Part shown: positions 24,635 to 34,961 of the stretch, piece after piece
How positions within the stretch are numbered: position 1 is the stretch's first letter
Layout of the letters: each line of letters starts with the position of its first letter
Origin: an uncultured Bacteroidota bacterium
GTDB lineage: Bacteria; Bacteroidota; Bacteroidia; Chitinophagales; Chitinophagaceae
Length of the DNA stretch: 38,959 bases
Assembly: GCA_903875055.1 (NCBI GenBank)
Contig: CAIQUX010000184.1
Span: forward strand, 1-38,959
Direction of reading: 5' to 3'
Notes under the pieces: model-generated
What the model saw: the letters and a program-made list of their open reading frames with translations, nothing else
What the model was told of the DNA's origin: nothing
Database searches by the model: none
Program-made: the position numbers and the translations under genes

Positions 24635-27600
24635 TTGAACAACATACTTAGACATACCATACAATTTGTTCTCATTTCATCAGCCACGTTCATCGGGTTG
24701 ATTGCTAGTACAGCAAGTCCTTTTCATTATGAGAATTATGAAGTACCGGCAGTTGATACTCCTCAGTCCAAAAAAGATACGCTTCACTATCAGATTGAAG
24801 ATCGTCATGCAGACAAATTCAATGAAGACCCGAATGCAACATTCGACTTGAAGGATCCAGCTAATATCAAAACTAAAGTCGAATACGATCCGGAGAAAAA
24901 AGAGTATAATATCGAAGAAAAAGTTGGTGAATCGTATTACAGGCCTTCGACATATATGACCTATGATGAGTTTATGAAGTACCAATCGGGTAAAGATGAA
25001 GAGGCTTATTTCAAACGAAGATCCAGTACCATCACTCAGATTACAAAGAAAGGCGGCGTGATACCAAAAGTGAATTTAGGGAATGCACTGGTGGACAGGA
25101 TATTCGGTGGCAGTACGATTGAAGTGAAGCCGCAAGGAAATGTGGATTTATTTTTCGGTGGCAATTGGCAGAATGTCAAGAATCCTACGCTCGTTCAAAG
25201 TGCTCAGAAATACGGCATCTTCGATTTTGATATGAATATGAATATCAACCTCATGGCCAAGATCGGTGAGAAGATGAAAATGAATTTCAACTACAACACC
25301 AAAGCGACCTTCGATTTTGAAAATCAGCTTAAGTTGGAATATGCCGGTAAAGATGATGATATCATTAAGAAAATTGAAGCTGGTTATATCAGTTTCCCTT
25401 TGAAGACATCATTGATACAGGGTGTGCAGTCGTTGTTCGGATTAAAAACCCAGTTGCAGTTTGGACGGCTGATGGTCAATTCGGTGGTTTCACAACAACG
25501 GTCCAAAAAAGAAAGCTTCTCTGTGAAGGGCGGTGCTCAAACACAAACCTTCTCCATTCCCTGTGACCAATATGATGATTTCAGGTATTTTCTGTTAGGC
25601 CATAATTTCCGTGACAATTACAATAATGCCCTCAAGAATTTTCCTATCATCCAATCGTTGAACAATATCAACAAGGTGGAGGTATGGGTTACCAACCGAA
25701 ACGGTTCAACCGAAAATGCCAGAGATGTGGTTGCCTTGATGGATTTAGGTGAAGGGAAGCCTTACCGTACAGATTTTTATAAAGGCAACGATGGACAATG
25801 TGACAACAATGCCAATAGTCTTTATACCCAAATACTTCAATCACCCGGAGCCCGAGGTATCGGCACCGTGGTGAATTCCTTACTGAGTCTTGGCCTGAAA
25901 GGAAGAGTGGATTTTGAAAAAACATTTGCCCGAAAACTAAACCCTACAGAATATTCATACAATCCTCAACTTGGTTTCATTTCAGTGAATATCCAATTGC
26001 AACCAGATGACGTTTTGGGTGTGGCTTATCAGTATACCAATAACGGACGTGTTTCTCAGGTAGGAGAATTTGCTGCTACATTACCACCTGACAGCACGAA
26101 TCCCAAGGTGCTTTTCCTCAAAATGCTTAAATCGACATCTCCGGATCCGACCGTACCACTGTGGGACCTGATGATGAAAAATGTATATTCTTTAGGTGGA
26201 AGCGGTATCAGTCAGGAAGATTTTATAATGAATATTTTTTATCTTGACCCAGGTGGCGGGGAAAAACGATATTTGCCCGAAGGACCAAAAGCCGGTATTC
26301 CGTTAATCACTTTATTAAACCTTGATCGTCTGAACAATCAGGGAGATCCGCAACCGGATGGTCGATTTGATTATATCGAAGGCATCACAGTGAATTCAAT
26401 GATGGGAAAGATTATCTTCCCTGTACTGGAACCATTTGGAGAGGATTTAAAACCGGTTTTGGGTGGCAATACCCAACTCGAAAAGAAATACCTTTACAGG
26501 TTGTTGTATGATTCGACCAAGAATGTTGCCATTCAGTTTCCACAGTTCAACCGATTCCTTTTAAAAGGCACATTTAAATCAGCTAATTCATCTGAAATCT
26601 ATCTAGGAGGATTCAATATACCACAAGGCTCTGTAACTGTGAATGCCGGTGGACAACGTTTGATTGAAAATCAGGATTATACGATTGATTATGGTATCGG
26701 AAAATTAAGAATCATAAATGCAGGCCTCCTCAGTTCAGGTATTCCCATTCATGTGACGTATGAGAACAATGCAAATTTCGGGGCCATGCAGCAGAATTTT
26801 GTAGGCACCCGTTTTGATTACTTCGTCAATAACAATATCAATATCGGAGGTACTATGTTGCGTCTTTCAGAAAGGCCGTATTTCAACAAAGTCACCTTTG
26901 GCGAAGATCCGATTAAAAACACAGTCTTGGGACTGGATGCCAATGCCCAGAAGGATTTACCCCGACTCACTCGATTCATAGACCGTTTGCCTATTATAAC
27001 AACCTCAGCTCCTTCCATGGTCGTAGCTAGCGCAGAGGCCGCGGAAATAATTCCGGGACATAGCCGTTTTATTAATGACCAAAACGGAGAAGCGAATGTC
27101 TATATCGATGACTTTGAAGGCACACGTAGCGGTTATGACCTTAAATTCCCGGTCACTAGCTGGAGTCTGGCCAGTGCACCGCAGGAAGCTAAAGACAAAT
27201 TTGGGAATATCCTATTTCCTGAAGCTACATTGGTCAATGATTTGAGATATGGGAAAAACAGAGCCAAACTGGCGTGGTATAATCTGGATCCGTGTATGGT
27301 GGATCCGGGGCAGAGTTGCATTCCGGCACATCTGAAGACTGATACCGCTCAGTTATCAAATCCATATATTCACCTTGTTCAACCACAAGATGTATTTCCC
27401 AACAAATCATACACTGCCTTGCAAGGTAATCTGTCATCTTTTGACCTGGCTTTTTATCCTACTCAACGTGGTCCGTATAACTTTGACGCAACGAATATCA
27501 CAGCCAACGGTGAATTGCTGAATCCAAAGAAACGATGGGCTGGAATTATGAGACCGATCGATTTCAGCGATTTCGAAACAGCCAATGTGGAATTCATCGA

Positions 27601-30600
27601 ATTCTGGGTGCTCGATCCTTTTATCAATAAGCCAAACAGCAATGGCGGGTCCTTCTATATCAATCTGGGAAACATCTCTGAAGATATCCTGAAAGACTCC
27701 AGAAAGTTTTTTGAAAACGGGTTGCCCTACCCTGCCAATACCAATAAGATTGAAAAGACAAACTGGTCTTATATTCCGAAATTCCAGCAACAAATAACCC
27801 CTGCTTTTGACAACAACCCGGAAGCAAGAGCTTTACAGGACGTAGGGTATGATGGTATGAATGATGCCCAGGAGGCGGTAGAATTCAAGCCTTATCTGGA
27901 TGAACTAAGTGCTAATTTCGGTGCCAACTCACCAGTCTATCTTGCAGCTCTTGGAGATCCATCCAACGATGACTATCATCATTTCCGTGGATCGGATTAT
28001 GACAATGAAGCTGCATCTGTTTTCAAACGATATTCAAGATACAATAACCCACAAGGGAATTCACCTGTCACGGATAATTCATCACAATATTCGAACGCCT
28101 TCACTAATATCCCTGAATCAGAGGATATCAATCGTGATAATACACTGAATGAAAACGAGCAGTATTTTCAATACCGAATCGATCTGAAACCTAAGAATGA
28201 TCCGAGTATGCAAGTAGGTTCTAACTTTATTGTGAACCGCCAAAACACCACGGTTCATATGCCAAACAATACGAACCTGACAGAAACCTGGTATCAATTC
28301 AAGATTCCTATCAAGGAGTATACCGACCGGGTTGGTGCCATTCCTGATTTCAAATCAATCCGTTTCATGAGAATGTTCATGAATGATTTTGAAGATACCA
28401 CCTTCCTTCGTTTTGCCCGTTTGGAGTTAGGCCGTAATAGCTGGCGTCGTTATAATTTTTCTCTGAAGAATCCAGGTGAACTTGTACCTGATGACGATAA
28501 TAACGCAACTACCTTCAACTTATATTCGGTGAGTGTGGAAGAAAATAGTAGTCGTACACCCGTACCTTATGTTTCTCCTCCTGGAATACAACGCCAGCAA
28601 TTTCAGGTTTCCAACGGACAAAATGCCTTACAGAATGAGCAATCTCTGGCTATGCAAATCTGCGGACTGGAAGATGGAAATGCCAAGGGTGTTTTCAAAA
28701 CATTGGGTATGGACATGCGGAACTTCAAGCAGATGAAAATGTTCATCCATGCCGAAGGAACCGATAACGGTACTCCCTTAAAAGACAATGAACTCAGAGC
28801 CTTCATACGATTAGGAAGTGACTTTGTGAGCAACTATTATGAATACGAGATTCCGCTCAAAGTGACACCACCTACCACTAGCCGTGATCCGAATATCATT
28901 TGGCCTGAAGCCAACCGTATGGTGCTTGATTTTTCAAAACTCGTTCAAGTCAAATCTGATCGAAATAAAAGCGGCGGATCCTATGCAGTGCCGTATATCA
29001 TAAAAGATGATCTTGGCAATTATGTAAAGATTGTCGGCAATCCGAATCTGGGTGATGTAAAGATGGCTATGCTGGGTGTATTGAATCCTCAAAAAATGGC
29101 CAATGACCTCACCGATGATGGTGCAAAAAAATGTGCAGAAGTTTGGTTCAATGAACTTCGACTTTCGAATATGGATGAATCAGGTGGATATGCCGCCTTA
29201 GGAAAGGTAGATTTGCAGCTGGCCGATCTGGGAACCGTAAAAATGAGCGGTAGCATGCATACCGCCGGATACGGCAATATCGATCAACGAGTCAATCAGC
29301 GGGCCAAAGAGAATCTTTCTCAATTTGACGTCTCTGCCAATATCAATGCAGGTAAATTCACACCTAAAAGTTGGGGTGTGCAATTACCTATCTTTGCAGG
29401 TTATTCCCAAACCGTAAGCAACCCGGTATACGACCCATATGATATGGATATCAAGTTCAGTGACAAAGTCAAGAACTACAGCGGTAAAACCAAAGATTCT
29501 GTTAAGAAAGCCGCACAAGACTTTACATCGGTCAAGAGTATCAACTTCCAAAATGTACGTGTGGCACCCATAAATAATAAGAAAAGACAAATCTGGGACC
29601 TTCAGAATTTCGATTTGAGTTATTCATATACACAAACTGACAAACACAATCCTTTACTTGAAAAAGACCAACTGGACGAACATCATGCAAGTCTTGGATA
29701 TACATACTCATCCAAAGTAAAACCTATAGAACCGTTCAAGAAACTTATTTCTCAAAAAAAGAAATACCTCTATTTGATACGGGATTTTAACTTCAATGTC
29801 CTGCCGACCAATTTTACTTTCCGAAATAATATCAACCGGACTATGGGTGAAACGAGAGTCAGGAATATTGATGAAGGTGCTTACCCTATCACGCCGAATT
29901 ATTATAAATTCTTTACTTGGGTAAGAACATATACATTACGTTGGGATCTCACCAAAGCTTTGTCCTTTGATTATAATGCTGCCAACAATTCACGGGTGGA
30001 TGAACCATTTGGGCGATTGAATACACAGGCTAAAAAAGATACTTTCTGGCACAATTTCGGTCGTCTGGGAAGGAATACCGGTTATACCCAATCATTGAAT
30101 GCCAACTATACTGTGCCTATGTCAAAGGTACCTTTACTGGACTGGACTACCGTTCGTGCCAGTTATGGATCAACGTATCTGTGGACTAGTTCATCTTTGC
30201 TTGCCAAGAACCTTGGAAATGTCATAGGGAATACACAAAATAAACAGGTGAATGGTGAGATGGACTTTAACAAGCTTTACAATAAAGTCAAGATACTTCG
30301 CATCATCAACGGGCCATTGGCCAATACACCACCTCGCGGTGGTAAAGAGAATCCTGGTGGGAAAGGTGGTGATAAGAAATCGGATACGAATATAGAGAAA
30401 GGCGGTGGAGGAAAAGGTGATCCGGGACGAGGAGATATAGGAAAAGGTGACTACGGCCGAACGGATAATATTCCGAGTGGTCCGGGAAAAGATGGAGGAT
30501 CAGGTAAGGATGTAGGTTCTGTGACAGATCGTGAAATTAAATCGCCGGATGTCATCAAGAATAACGATCAGAAAGACAGTAAGGATATTGCAAGAAACAC

Positions 30601-32209
30601 ACCGAATCAACCAGCTAATAACAACACAGGTGGAACCTCGGGCAGCAGCAGTGCGAGTGGTGGTAATGGAAGCGGCGGCGGTAAAAGCATCACATCAAAA
30701 GACAGCACCAATAAAAAAGGATCAGCCCCGATTGCTAAAGGTGCTAAGAAGCCAGTCAAGAAGAAGAAAGAGCCAAATCCTCCTGAATCTATACGTGCCA
30801 TAGGAAAATTGTTGATGATGGTGAAACGGGCTACGATCAATTACAATGAAAACCAGGGTACTACCCTGCCAGGTTATATGGACAGCACCCAATATTTTGG
30901 GATGAATTTCAGGAATAAGAATGATCCATCGCTATTCGCCTTCGGTTATCAACCAGACAGGTTGTGGCTTGAAGGAAAAGGAAAAGATAATGTGTTGACG
31001 AGAGATTCCTTATTCAACGCTCCATTCCAACAACATTATTCACAAACCATGAATATCACGGCTAACCTTGAACCGTTTAAAGATTTCAAATTGGATTTCA
31101 CCATGATGAAAACTTTCAATAAGGCGCATTCCGAATTATATAAGGATACTGTTGGGGGTACCAATGATTATATCCATCTGAATCCGTATGAAACCGGTGG
31201 ATTCAGCATATCGTACGTGGCCTTCAATACCATGTTCCAGAAACGTGGTGCTGATAATCTAACAAGAGCCTTCTTTGATTTTGAAAGCAACCGTAAGGTC
31301 ATCTCAAACCGTTTAGGGCTTATTAACCCTTATACTGCCAATGCACAAGCACCTGAAGATCAAGAATACAAAAAAGGATACACCCGATACTCGCAAGAGG
31401 TTTTAATACCTGCTTTCCTGGCGGCATATACAGGCAAAGATCCTTCGACCTACCCGCTGATATCAAATGACAATGAGAATATCAAATCGAATCCGTTCAA
31501 GCATATCTTACCAAAACCGAACTGGCGTTTAAACTATAACGGCTTATCAAGAACCAAACCGTTCCGTAAGATATTCCAGAGTTTTACTCTCACCCATGCA
31601 TATTCAGGCACCTTGTCGATGAACAGCTTCACATCATCGTTATTGTATCGTGATGTATATGCTTTAGGATTCCCATCGTTTATCGATTCTGTTTCGCATA
31701 ACTATGTACCATATTTTTCGGTACCGAACATGACCATCACCGAAAACTTTGGACCTTTATTAGGAATCGATGCCACTTTCAAGAATTCCCTGAATCTGCG
31801 CATCGAATACAAGAAATCACGTATCCTGAGCATGAGCCTGGTTGATTATCAATTGAGTGAGACCAATAGCAAGGAGATCACCTTTGGTGGTGGTATGCGA
31901 CTGAAGAAAGTGCGTATTCCGATCAAGTATTTCGGAATCGATAAGAAGCGAAGCGATATCAATATCAAGGCTGATTTCGGATTGCGTGATGATTTCACTA
32001 CCATCAACCGATTGGATCAGGAAGAATCAAAAGCTACGAGGGGGCAAAAAGTCATCACCATCTCTCCTTCGATTGATTATATCTACAGTCAGACCCTGAC
32101 CTTACGATTCTTCATGGACCGACGACAAAGCATACCGTATGTTTCAAACGCTTTCCCTATCACCACTACACGTGGCGGTTTGATGGTGAGGTTCCTCTTT
32201 GGAAATTAG
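24635..32209 (+). CDS. sprA: Type IX secretion system outer-membrane translocon SprA/Sov
   Basis: The protein has 2524 residues from a TTG start with a signal-like segment (HTIQFVLISSATFIGLIAS). SprA is the giant 36-strand outer-membrane barrel through which T9SS cargo with C-terminal sorting domains leaves the periplasm. Characteristic regions include PKVNLGNALVDRIFGGSTIEV, VDLFFGGNWQN, YIDDFEGTRSGYDL, FVEFWVLDPF-like strands, and the C-terminal RGGLMVRFLFGN. Length is near known homologs (about 2400-2500). Odd: a 150-residue Gly/Lys/Asp/Ser-rich stretch at about 1899-2050 interrupts the barrel. It is probably co-transcribed with ruvA. Confidence 0.97.
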   Translation: MNNILRHTIQFVLISSATFIGLIASTASPFHYENYEVPAVDTPQSKKDTLHYQIEDRHADKFNEDPNATFDLKDPANIKTKVEYDPEKKEYNIEEKVGESYYRPSTYMTYDEFMKYQSGKDEEAYFKRRSSTITQITKKGGVIPKVNLGNALVDRIFGGSTIEVKPQGNVDLFFGGNWQNVKNPTLVQSAQKYGIFDFDMNMNINLMAKIGEKMKMNFNYNTKATFDFENQLKLEYAGKDDDIIKKIEAGYISFPLKTSLIQGVQSLFGLKTQLQFGRLMVNSVVSQQRSKKESFSVKGGAQTQTFSIPCDQYDDFRYFLLGHNFRDNYNNALKNFPIIQSLNNINKVEVWVTNRNGSTENARDVVALMDLGEGKPYRTDFYKGNDGQCDNNANSLYTQILQSPGARGIGTVVNSLLSLGLKGRVDFEKTFARKLNPTEYSYNPQLGFISVNIQLQPDDVLGVAYQYTNNGRVSQVGEFAATLPPDSTNPKVLFLKMLKSTSPDPTVPLWDLMMKNVYSLGGSGISQEDFIMNIFYLDPGGGEKRYLPEGPKAGIPLITLLNLDRLNNQGDPQPDGRFDYIEGITVNSMMGKIIFPVLEPFGEDLKPVLGGNTQLEKKYLYRLLYDSTKNVAIQFPQFNRFLLKGTFKSANSSEIYLGGFNIPQGSVTVNAGGQRLIENQDYTIDYGIGKLRIINAGLLSSGIPIHVTYENNANFGAMQQNFVGTRFDYFVNNNINIGGTMLRLSERPYFNKVTFGEDPIKNTVLGLDANAQKDLPRLTRFIDRLPIITTSAPSMVVASAEAAEIIPGHSRFINDQNGEANVYIDDFEGTRSGYDLKFPVTSWSLASAPQEAKDKFGNILFPEATLVNDLRYGKNRAKLAWYNLDPCMVDPGQSCIPAHLKTDTAQLSNPYIHLVQPQDVFPNKSYTALQGNLSSFDLAFYPTQRGPYNFDATNITANGELLNPKKRWAGIMRPIDFSDFETANVEFIEFWVLDPFINKPNSNGGSFYINLGNISEDILKDSRKFFENGLPYPANTNKIEKTNWSYIPKFQQQITPAFDNNPEARALQDVGYDGMNDAQEAVEFKPYLDELSANFGANSPVYLAALGDPSNDDYHHFRGSDYDNEAASVFKRYSRYNNPQGNSPVTDNSSQYSNAFTNIPESEDINRDNTLNENEQYFQYRIDLKPKNDPSMQVGSNFIVNRQNTTVHMPNNTNLTETWYQFKIPIKEYTDRVGAIPDFKSIRFMRMFMNDFEDTTFLRFARLELGRNSWRRYNFSLKNPGELVPDDDNNATTFNLYSVSVEENSSRTPVPYVSPPGIQRQQFQVSNGQNALQNEQSLAMQICGLEDGNAKGVFKTLGMDMRNFKQMKMFIHAEGTDNGTPLKDNELRAFIRLGSDFVSNYYEYEIPLKVTPPTTSRDPNIIWPEANRMVLDFSKLVQVKSDRNKSGGSYAVPYIIKDDLGNYVKIVGNPNLGDVKMAMLGVLNPQKMANDLTDDGAKKCAEVWFNELRLSNMDESGGYAALGKVDLQLADLGTVKMSGSMHTAGYGNIDQRVNQRAKENLSQFDVSANINAGKFTPKSWGVQLPIFAGYSQTVSNPVYDPYDMDIKFSDKVKNYSGKTKDSVKKAAQDFTSVKSINFQNVRVAPINNKKRQIWDLQNFDLSYSYTQTDKHNPLLEKDQLDEHHASLGYTYSSKVKPIEPFKKLISQKKKYLYLIRDFNFNVLPTNFTFRNNINRTMGETRVRNIDEGAYPITPNYYKFFTWVRTYTLRWDLTKALSFDYNAANNSRVDEPFGRLNTQAKKDTFWHNFGRLGRNTGYTQSLNANYTVPMSKVPLLDWTTVRASYGSTYLWTSSSLLAKNLGNVIGNTQNKQVNGEMDFNKLYNKVKILRIINGPLANTPPRGGKENPGGKGGDKKSDTNIEKGGGGKGDPGRGDIGKGDYGRTDNIPSGPGKDGGSGKDVGSVTDREIKSPDVIKNNDQKDSKDIARNTPNQPANNNTGGTSGSSSASGGNGSGGGKSITSKDSTNKKGSAPIAKGAKKPVKKKKEPNPPESIRAIGKLLMMVKRATINYNENQGTTLPGYMDSTQYFGMNFRNKNDPSLFAFGYQPDRLWLEGKGKDNVLTRDSLFNAPFQQHYSQTMNITANLEPFKDFKLDFTMMKTFNKAHSELYKDTVGGTNDYIHLNPYETGGFSISYVAFNTMFQKRGADNLTRAFFDFESNRKVISNRLGLINPYTANAQAPEDQEYKKGYTRYSQEVLIPAFLAAYTGKDPSTYPLISNDNENIKSNPFKHILPKPNWRLNYNGLSRTKPFRKIFQSFTLTHAYSGTLSMNSFTSSLLYRDVYALGFPSFIDSVSHNYVPYFSVPNMTITENFGPLLGIDATFKNSLNLRIEYKKSRILSMSLVDYQLSETNSKEITFGGGMRLKKVRIPIKYFGIDKKRSDINIKADFGLRDDFTTINRLDQEESKATRGQKVITISPSIDYIYSQTLTLRFFMDRRQSIPYVSNAFPITTTRGGLMVRFLFGN

Positions 32210-32250
32210 AATGTAGGTCATGCTTCACCAAGAAAAAACTGGAACAGACT

Positions 32251-32580
32251 GTGGTTGCCCACGAAACTTTCACCAATTGTCAGGGATATGCCATGCGTCC
32301 TGCCGATTTTCTGGCAGCGTTGAAATCTGTCAAATCAAGCGGTTTTGATGAGACAAGACTCAGCACTGCCAAGAGTATCGTGTCATCAAACTGCCTGAAA
32401 GTGAACCAGATCATAGACATATGCAAAGCAATGTCATTTGAAGAATCGAAACTTGATTTTGCGAAGTATGCATATTCCTATTGCGTGGATGCCAAAAATT
32501 ATTTCATGGCGAACAAGGTATTCTCATTTGAGAACAGTAAAACCGAATTGAACGAAATGATTCAGAAAGGTAAAGAATAA
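32251..32580 (+). CDS. DUF4476 domain protein lacking the usual N-terminus (possible fragment)
   Basis: The frame encodes one DUF4476 domain: MRPADFLAALKSVKSSGFDE, then STAKSIVSSNCLKVNQI and FAKYAYSYCVDAKNYF. Typical members are about 200-270 residues with a signal peptide and a basic low-complexity N-terminal part; here the first candidate start is GTG 32251 and no signal peptide exists. In the same frame the code stays open upstream into the end of sprA (reading FTKKKLEQTV just before), so the gene looks truncated by fusion to the sprA 3' end. It may be translated from GTG as a 109-residue cytosolic protein or be a dying fragment. It is convergent with the hydrolase gene, 12 nt away. Confidence 0.6.
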   Translation: MVAHETFTNCQGYAMRPADFLAALKSVKSSGFDETRLSTAKSIVSSNCLKVNQIIDICKAMSFEESKLDFAKYAYSYCVDAKNYFMANKVFSFENSKTELNEMIQKGKE

Positions 32581-32592
32581 TGCAACATAGCA

Positions 32593-33408
32593 TTATCTGA
32601 ATTCCCTCATCAGGAAGAATTTCATATCATTCCAAGACTTCTTATCAGCAGCAGCATTGTATTCAATCGGCATGCTGAATTTTTTACCTGTGGCAGTCGC
32701 GTCGGGATTGGTAAAGGCATGCGTAGCGCCCGGATAAACTACCATCTGATAGGATACTTTCATGGAATCCAGATTCTCTTTAAAATGCTTGATATCATCT
32801 TCACTCACAAACTTATCGGCACCACCATGACACACCAGTAATTTAGCCGTTGTGCTTCCAGGCTTGGCAGCGACACCAGCCAATCCGCCATGGAAACTGA
32901 CCACCACTTTCATATCCATACCCAACTTCGCTGAATTCAACAACATGCTGCCACCGAAACAATAACCAACACCTCCTATTTTAGAAGCGTCGGTCTGAGG
33001 ATATTCTTTCAGTTTACTGATGGCAGCCTCGATGCGGTCCTTTGCCATCTGAGGATTCTGATAAAACGGGGTTGCATATTCACCAGCTGTCTTAGGGTCT
33101 TCAGCTATCTTACCATCACCAAACAAATCGGCCGCAAAGGCGATATACCCAAGCTCGGCTAACTGGCGGGCACGCTTACGTGCATACTCATTACTTCCCC
33201 ACCATTCGTGCACTACTACGATACCCGGTCTTTTTGTCTTTATAGCTGCATCATAGGCCACATAACCTTTCATGGTCAGTCCCTTTAATGAATAGCTGAC
33301 TTCTTCTCCTTTAATGTCGTGCTGAACTTGTTTTTGTTGCGCAGTAGCCGAATACATCATGATCATATTGGCCATCAACAGAAAAGCCAGTTTGGTATAC
33401 ATTTTCAT
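32593..33408 (-). CDS. Secreted dienelactone hydrolase family protein
   Basis: This 271-residue alpha/beta hydrolase has a signal peptide (MKMYTKLAFLLMANMIMMYSATAQQ). Core motifs are RPGIVVVHEWWG with the oxyanion strand and NEYARKRARQLAELGYIAFAADLFG. The nucleophile elbow is GVGYCFGGSML, with Cys in place of Ser as in dienelactone hydrolases; the acid follows in CHGGADKFV and the histidine in GATHAFTNP. All three catalytic residues are present. The substrate is unknown; family members cleave lactones and esters. Periplasmic location is inferred from the signal. Confidence 0.92.
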   Translation of the reverse strand: MKMYTKLAFLLMANMIMMYSATAQQKQVQHDIKGEEVSYSLKGLTMKGYVAYDAAIKTKRPGIVVVHEWWGSNEYARKRARQLAELGYIAFAADLFGDGKIAEDPKTAGEYATPFYQNPQMAKDRIEAAISKLKEYPQTDASKIGGVGYCFGGSMLLNSAKLGMDMKVVVSFHGGLAGVAAKPGSTTAKLLVCHGGADKFVSEDDIKHFKENLDSMKVSYQMVVYPGATHAFTNPDATATGKKFSMPIEYNAAADKKSWNDMKFFLMREFR

Positions 33409-33573
33409 TGTTTCAATTTTATGGACAAAAATAACCGTTTCACCGGAACTTTGACAGATATTACCTTATACCCTATTTGATGATTTGATTCTTCTTCAAA
33501 TTGGTGTTCTAAAGCCTTAAAAACAGACTAATTAATTTTGATTTACCTTTCGCAAAAATTGAACGCTTTCTTT

Positions 33574-34902
33574 ATGACTTTTTCAGACTTCAAACTTCCT
33601 ATATCCTTACAAAAAGCCTTAGATGAAACCGGTTACACCCAGCCTACTTCCATTCAGCAGAAAACCTTTTCGGTGGTGATGTCGGGCAGGGATGTCTGCG
33701 GTATCGCACAAACGGGTACAGGAAAAACAGCCGCTTATCTGTTGCCTATCCTGAAGCAATTCAAATTCACAAAAGAACGTCACCCTCAAACCCTCATCAT
33801 AGTCCCGACACGAGAACTGGCTGTGCAAGTCACCAATGAAGCCAAACGATTAGGTCAATACATGAATCTCACGGCCTTAGCAGTCTATGGCGGTGTCAAT
33901 TTAAGTGTGCATCGCGGCGAAGTAGAAGAAGGGATGGATATCCTGGTAGCCACACCCGGACGATTATTGGATCTGATCTATTGCGGTTCACTTCGAACCA
34001 AAGCCATCAAGAAACTGGTGATCGACGAGGTGGATGAAATGCTTAATCTGGGTTTCAGGTCACAGTTGAAAAGCGTGTTGGAAACCCTTCCTGAAAAACG
34101 ACAAAACCTTTTGTTCTCAGCTACCATGACGGATGAAGTTGAATTACTGATCGAAGACTATTTCAATAACCCTGTCAGAATAGAAGCGGCCCCCGTGGGA
34201 ACGCCGCTTGAAAAGATCGAACAGATTGTCTACCGTGTACCGAATTTCAATACCAAGGTCAACTTGCTTGAACTAATATTACAAGAAGACTCTTCGATGG
34301 TGAAAGTGTTGTTGTTTGTGGCTACAAAAAAAATGGCGGATGAATTATTCCTTCCGTTATGTGAAAAATTTCCTGAGCAGGTAGGCGTCATACATTCCAA
34401 CAAGGAACAGAATTTCCGTTTCAATGCGGTCAATAAATTCAAAGCAGGTGAAACGAAAATCCTGATTGCAACAGATATCATCGCTCGTGGATTGGATATT
34501 GAAGATGTGTCGCATGTCATCTGTTTCGATACGCCTGAAGTAGCGGAAAATTATATCCATCGTATAGGGCGTACAGGACGAGCTGACAAGAACGGAACTT
34601 CCATCACCTTCGTGGCGGATAATGAAACCGAACAGTTTGAAGCCATTGAAGCCCTGATGCAGACTACCATCGCCCCGACGCAGCTTCCTGCATCGCTTGT
34701 CATATCGACGGTGTTGACTGACGATGAAATACCCAAGATTCGGATGAAGCATATACCTTTCAAAATCCCTAAAGGGGAAGGTATAGGAGCCGCCTTTCAT
34801 GAGAAATCAGAGAAAAACAAGAAGGTCAATGTCAAGGTCAGTCATAAGGATAAGATGATGGCCAAGTATGGCAAACCTAAATCGAGAAAACCCAAGAAAT
34901 AA
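33574..34902 (+). CDS. DEAD-box ATP-dependent RNA helicase
   Basis: The protein is 442 residues from ATG 33574; a TTG at 33538 would add 12 residues that overlap a promoter-like TACCTTTC (33544-33551), so the ATG is preferred. Motifs: Q-motif (FSDFKLPISLQKAL, then TSIQQ), I AQTGTGKT, Ia PTRELA, Ib TPGRLLDL, II as DEVD rather than DEAD, III SATM, V IATDIIARGLDIEDV, VI HRIGRTGRA. The DEVD form is frequent in Bacteroidota RNA helicases. A basic tail (KPKSRKPKK) probably binds RNA. Likely roles are ribosome assembly or mRNA turnover, especially in the cold. Confidence 0.95.
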   Translation: MTFSDFKLPISLQKALDETGYTQPTSIQQKTFSVVMSGRDVCGIAQTGTGKTAAYLLPILKQFKFTKERHPQTLIIVPTRELAVQVTNEAKRLGQYMNLTALAVYGGVNLSVHRGEVEEGMDILVATPGRLLDLIYCGSLRTKAIKKLVIDEVDEMLNLGFRSQLKSVLETLPEKRQNLLFSATMTDEVELLIEDYFNNPVRIEAAPVGTPLEKIEQIVYRVPNFNTKVNLLELILQEDSSMVKVLLFVATKKMADELFLPLCEKFPEQVGVIHSNKEQNFRFNAVNKFKAGETKILIATDIIARGLDIEDVSHVICFDTPEVAENYIHRIGRTGRADKNGTSITFVADNETEQFEAIEALMQTTIAPTQLPASLVISTVLTDDEIPKIRMKHIPFKIPKGEGIGAAFHEKSEKNKKVNVKVSHKDKMMAKYGKPKSRKPKK

Positions 34903-34936
34903 AAAAGCCGAACGCTTTGCAGCATCCGGCTTCTTT
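34901..34936. terminator. Hairpin terminator between the convergent helicase and DinB-like genes
   Basis: AAAAAAGCCG at 34901-34910 and CGGCTTCTTT at 34927-34936 form a stem of about 5-10 pairs closed by a loop of about 16 nt; A/T tracts on both sides suit termination in both directions. The long loop makes it moderate. Confidence 0.6.
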
Positions 34937-34961
34937 GAAAATATCTTGTACGATCAGATGA

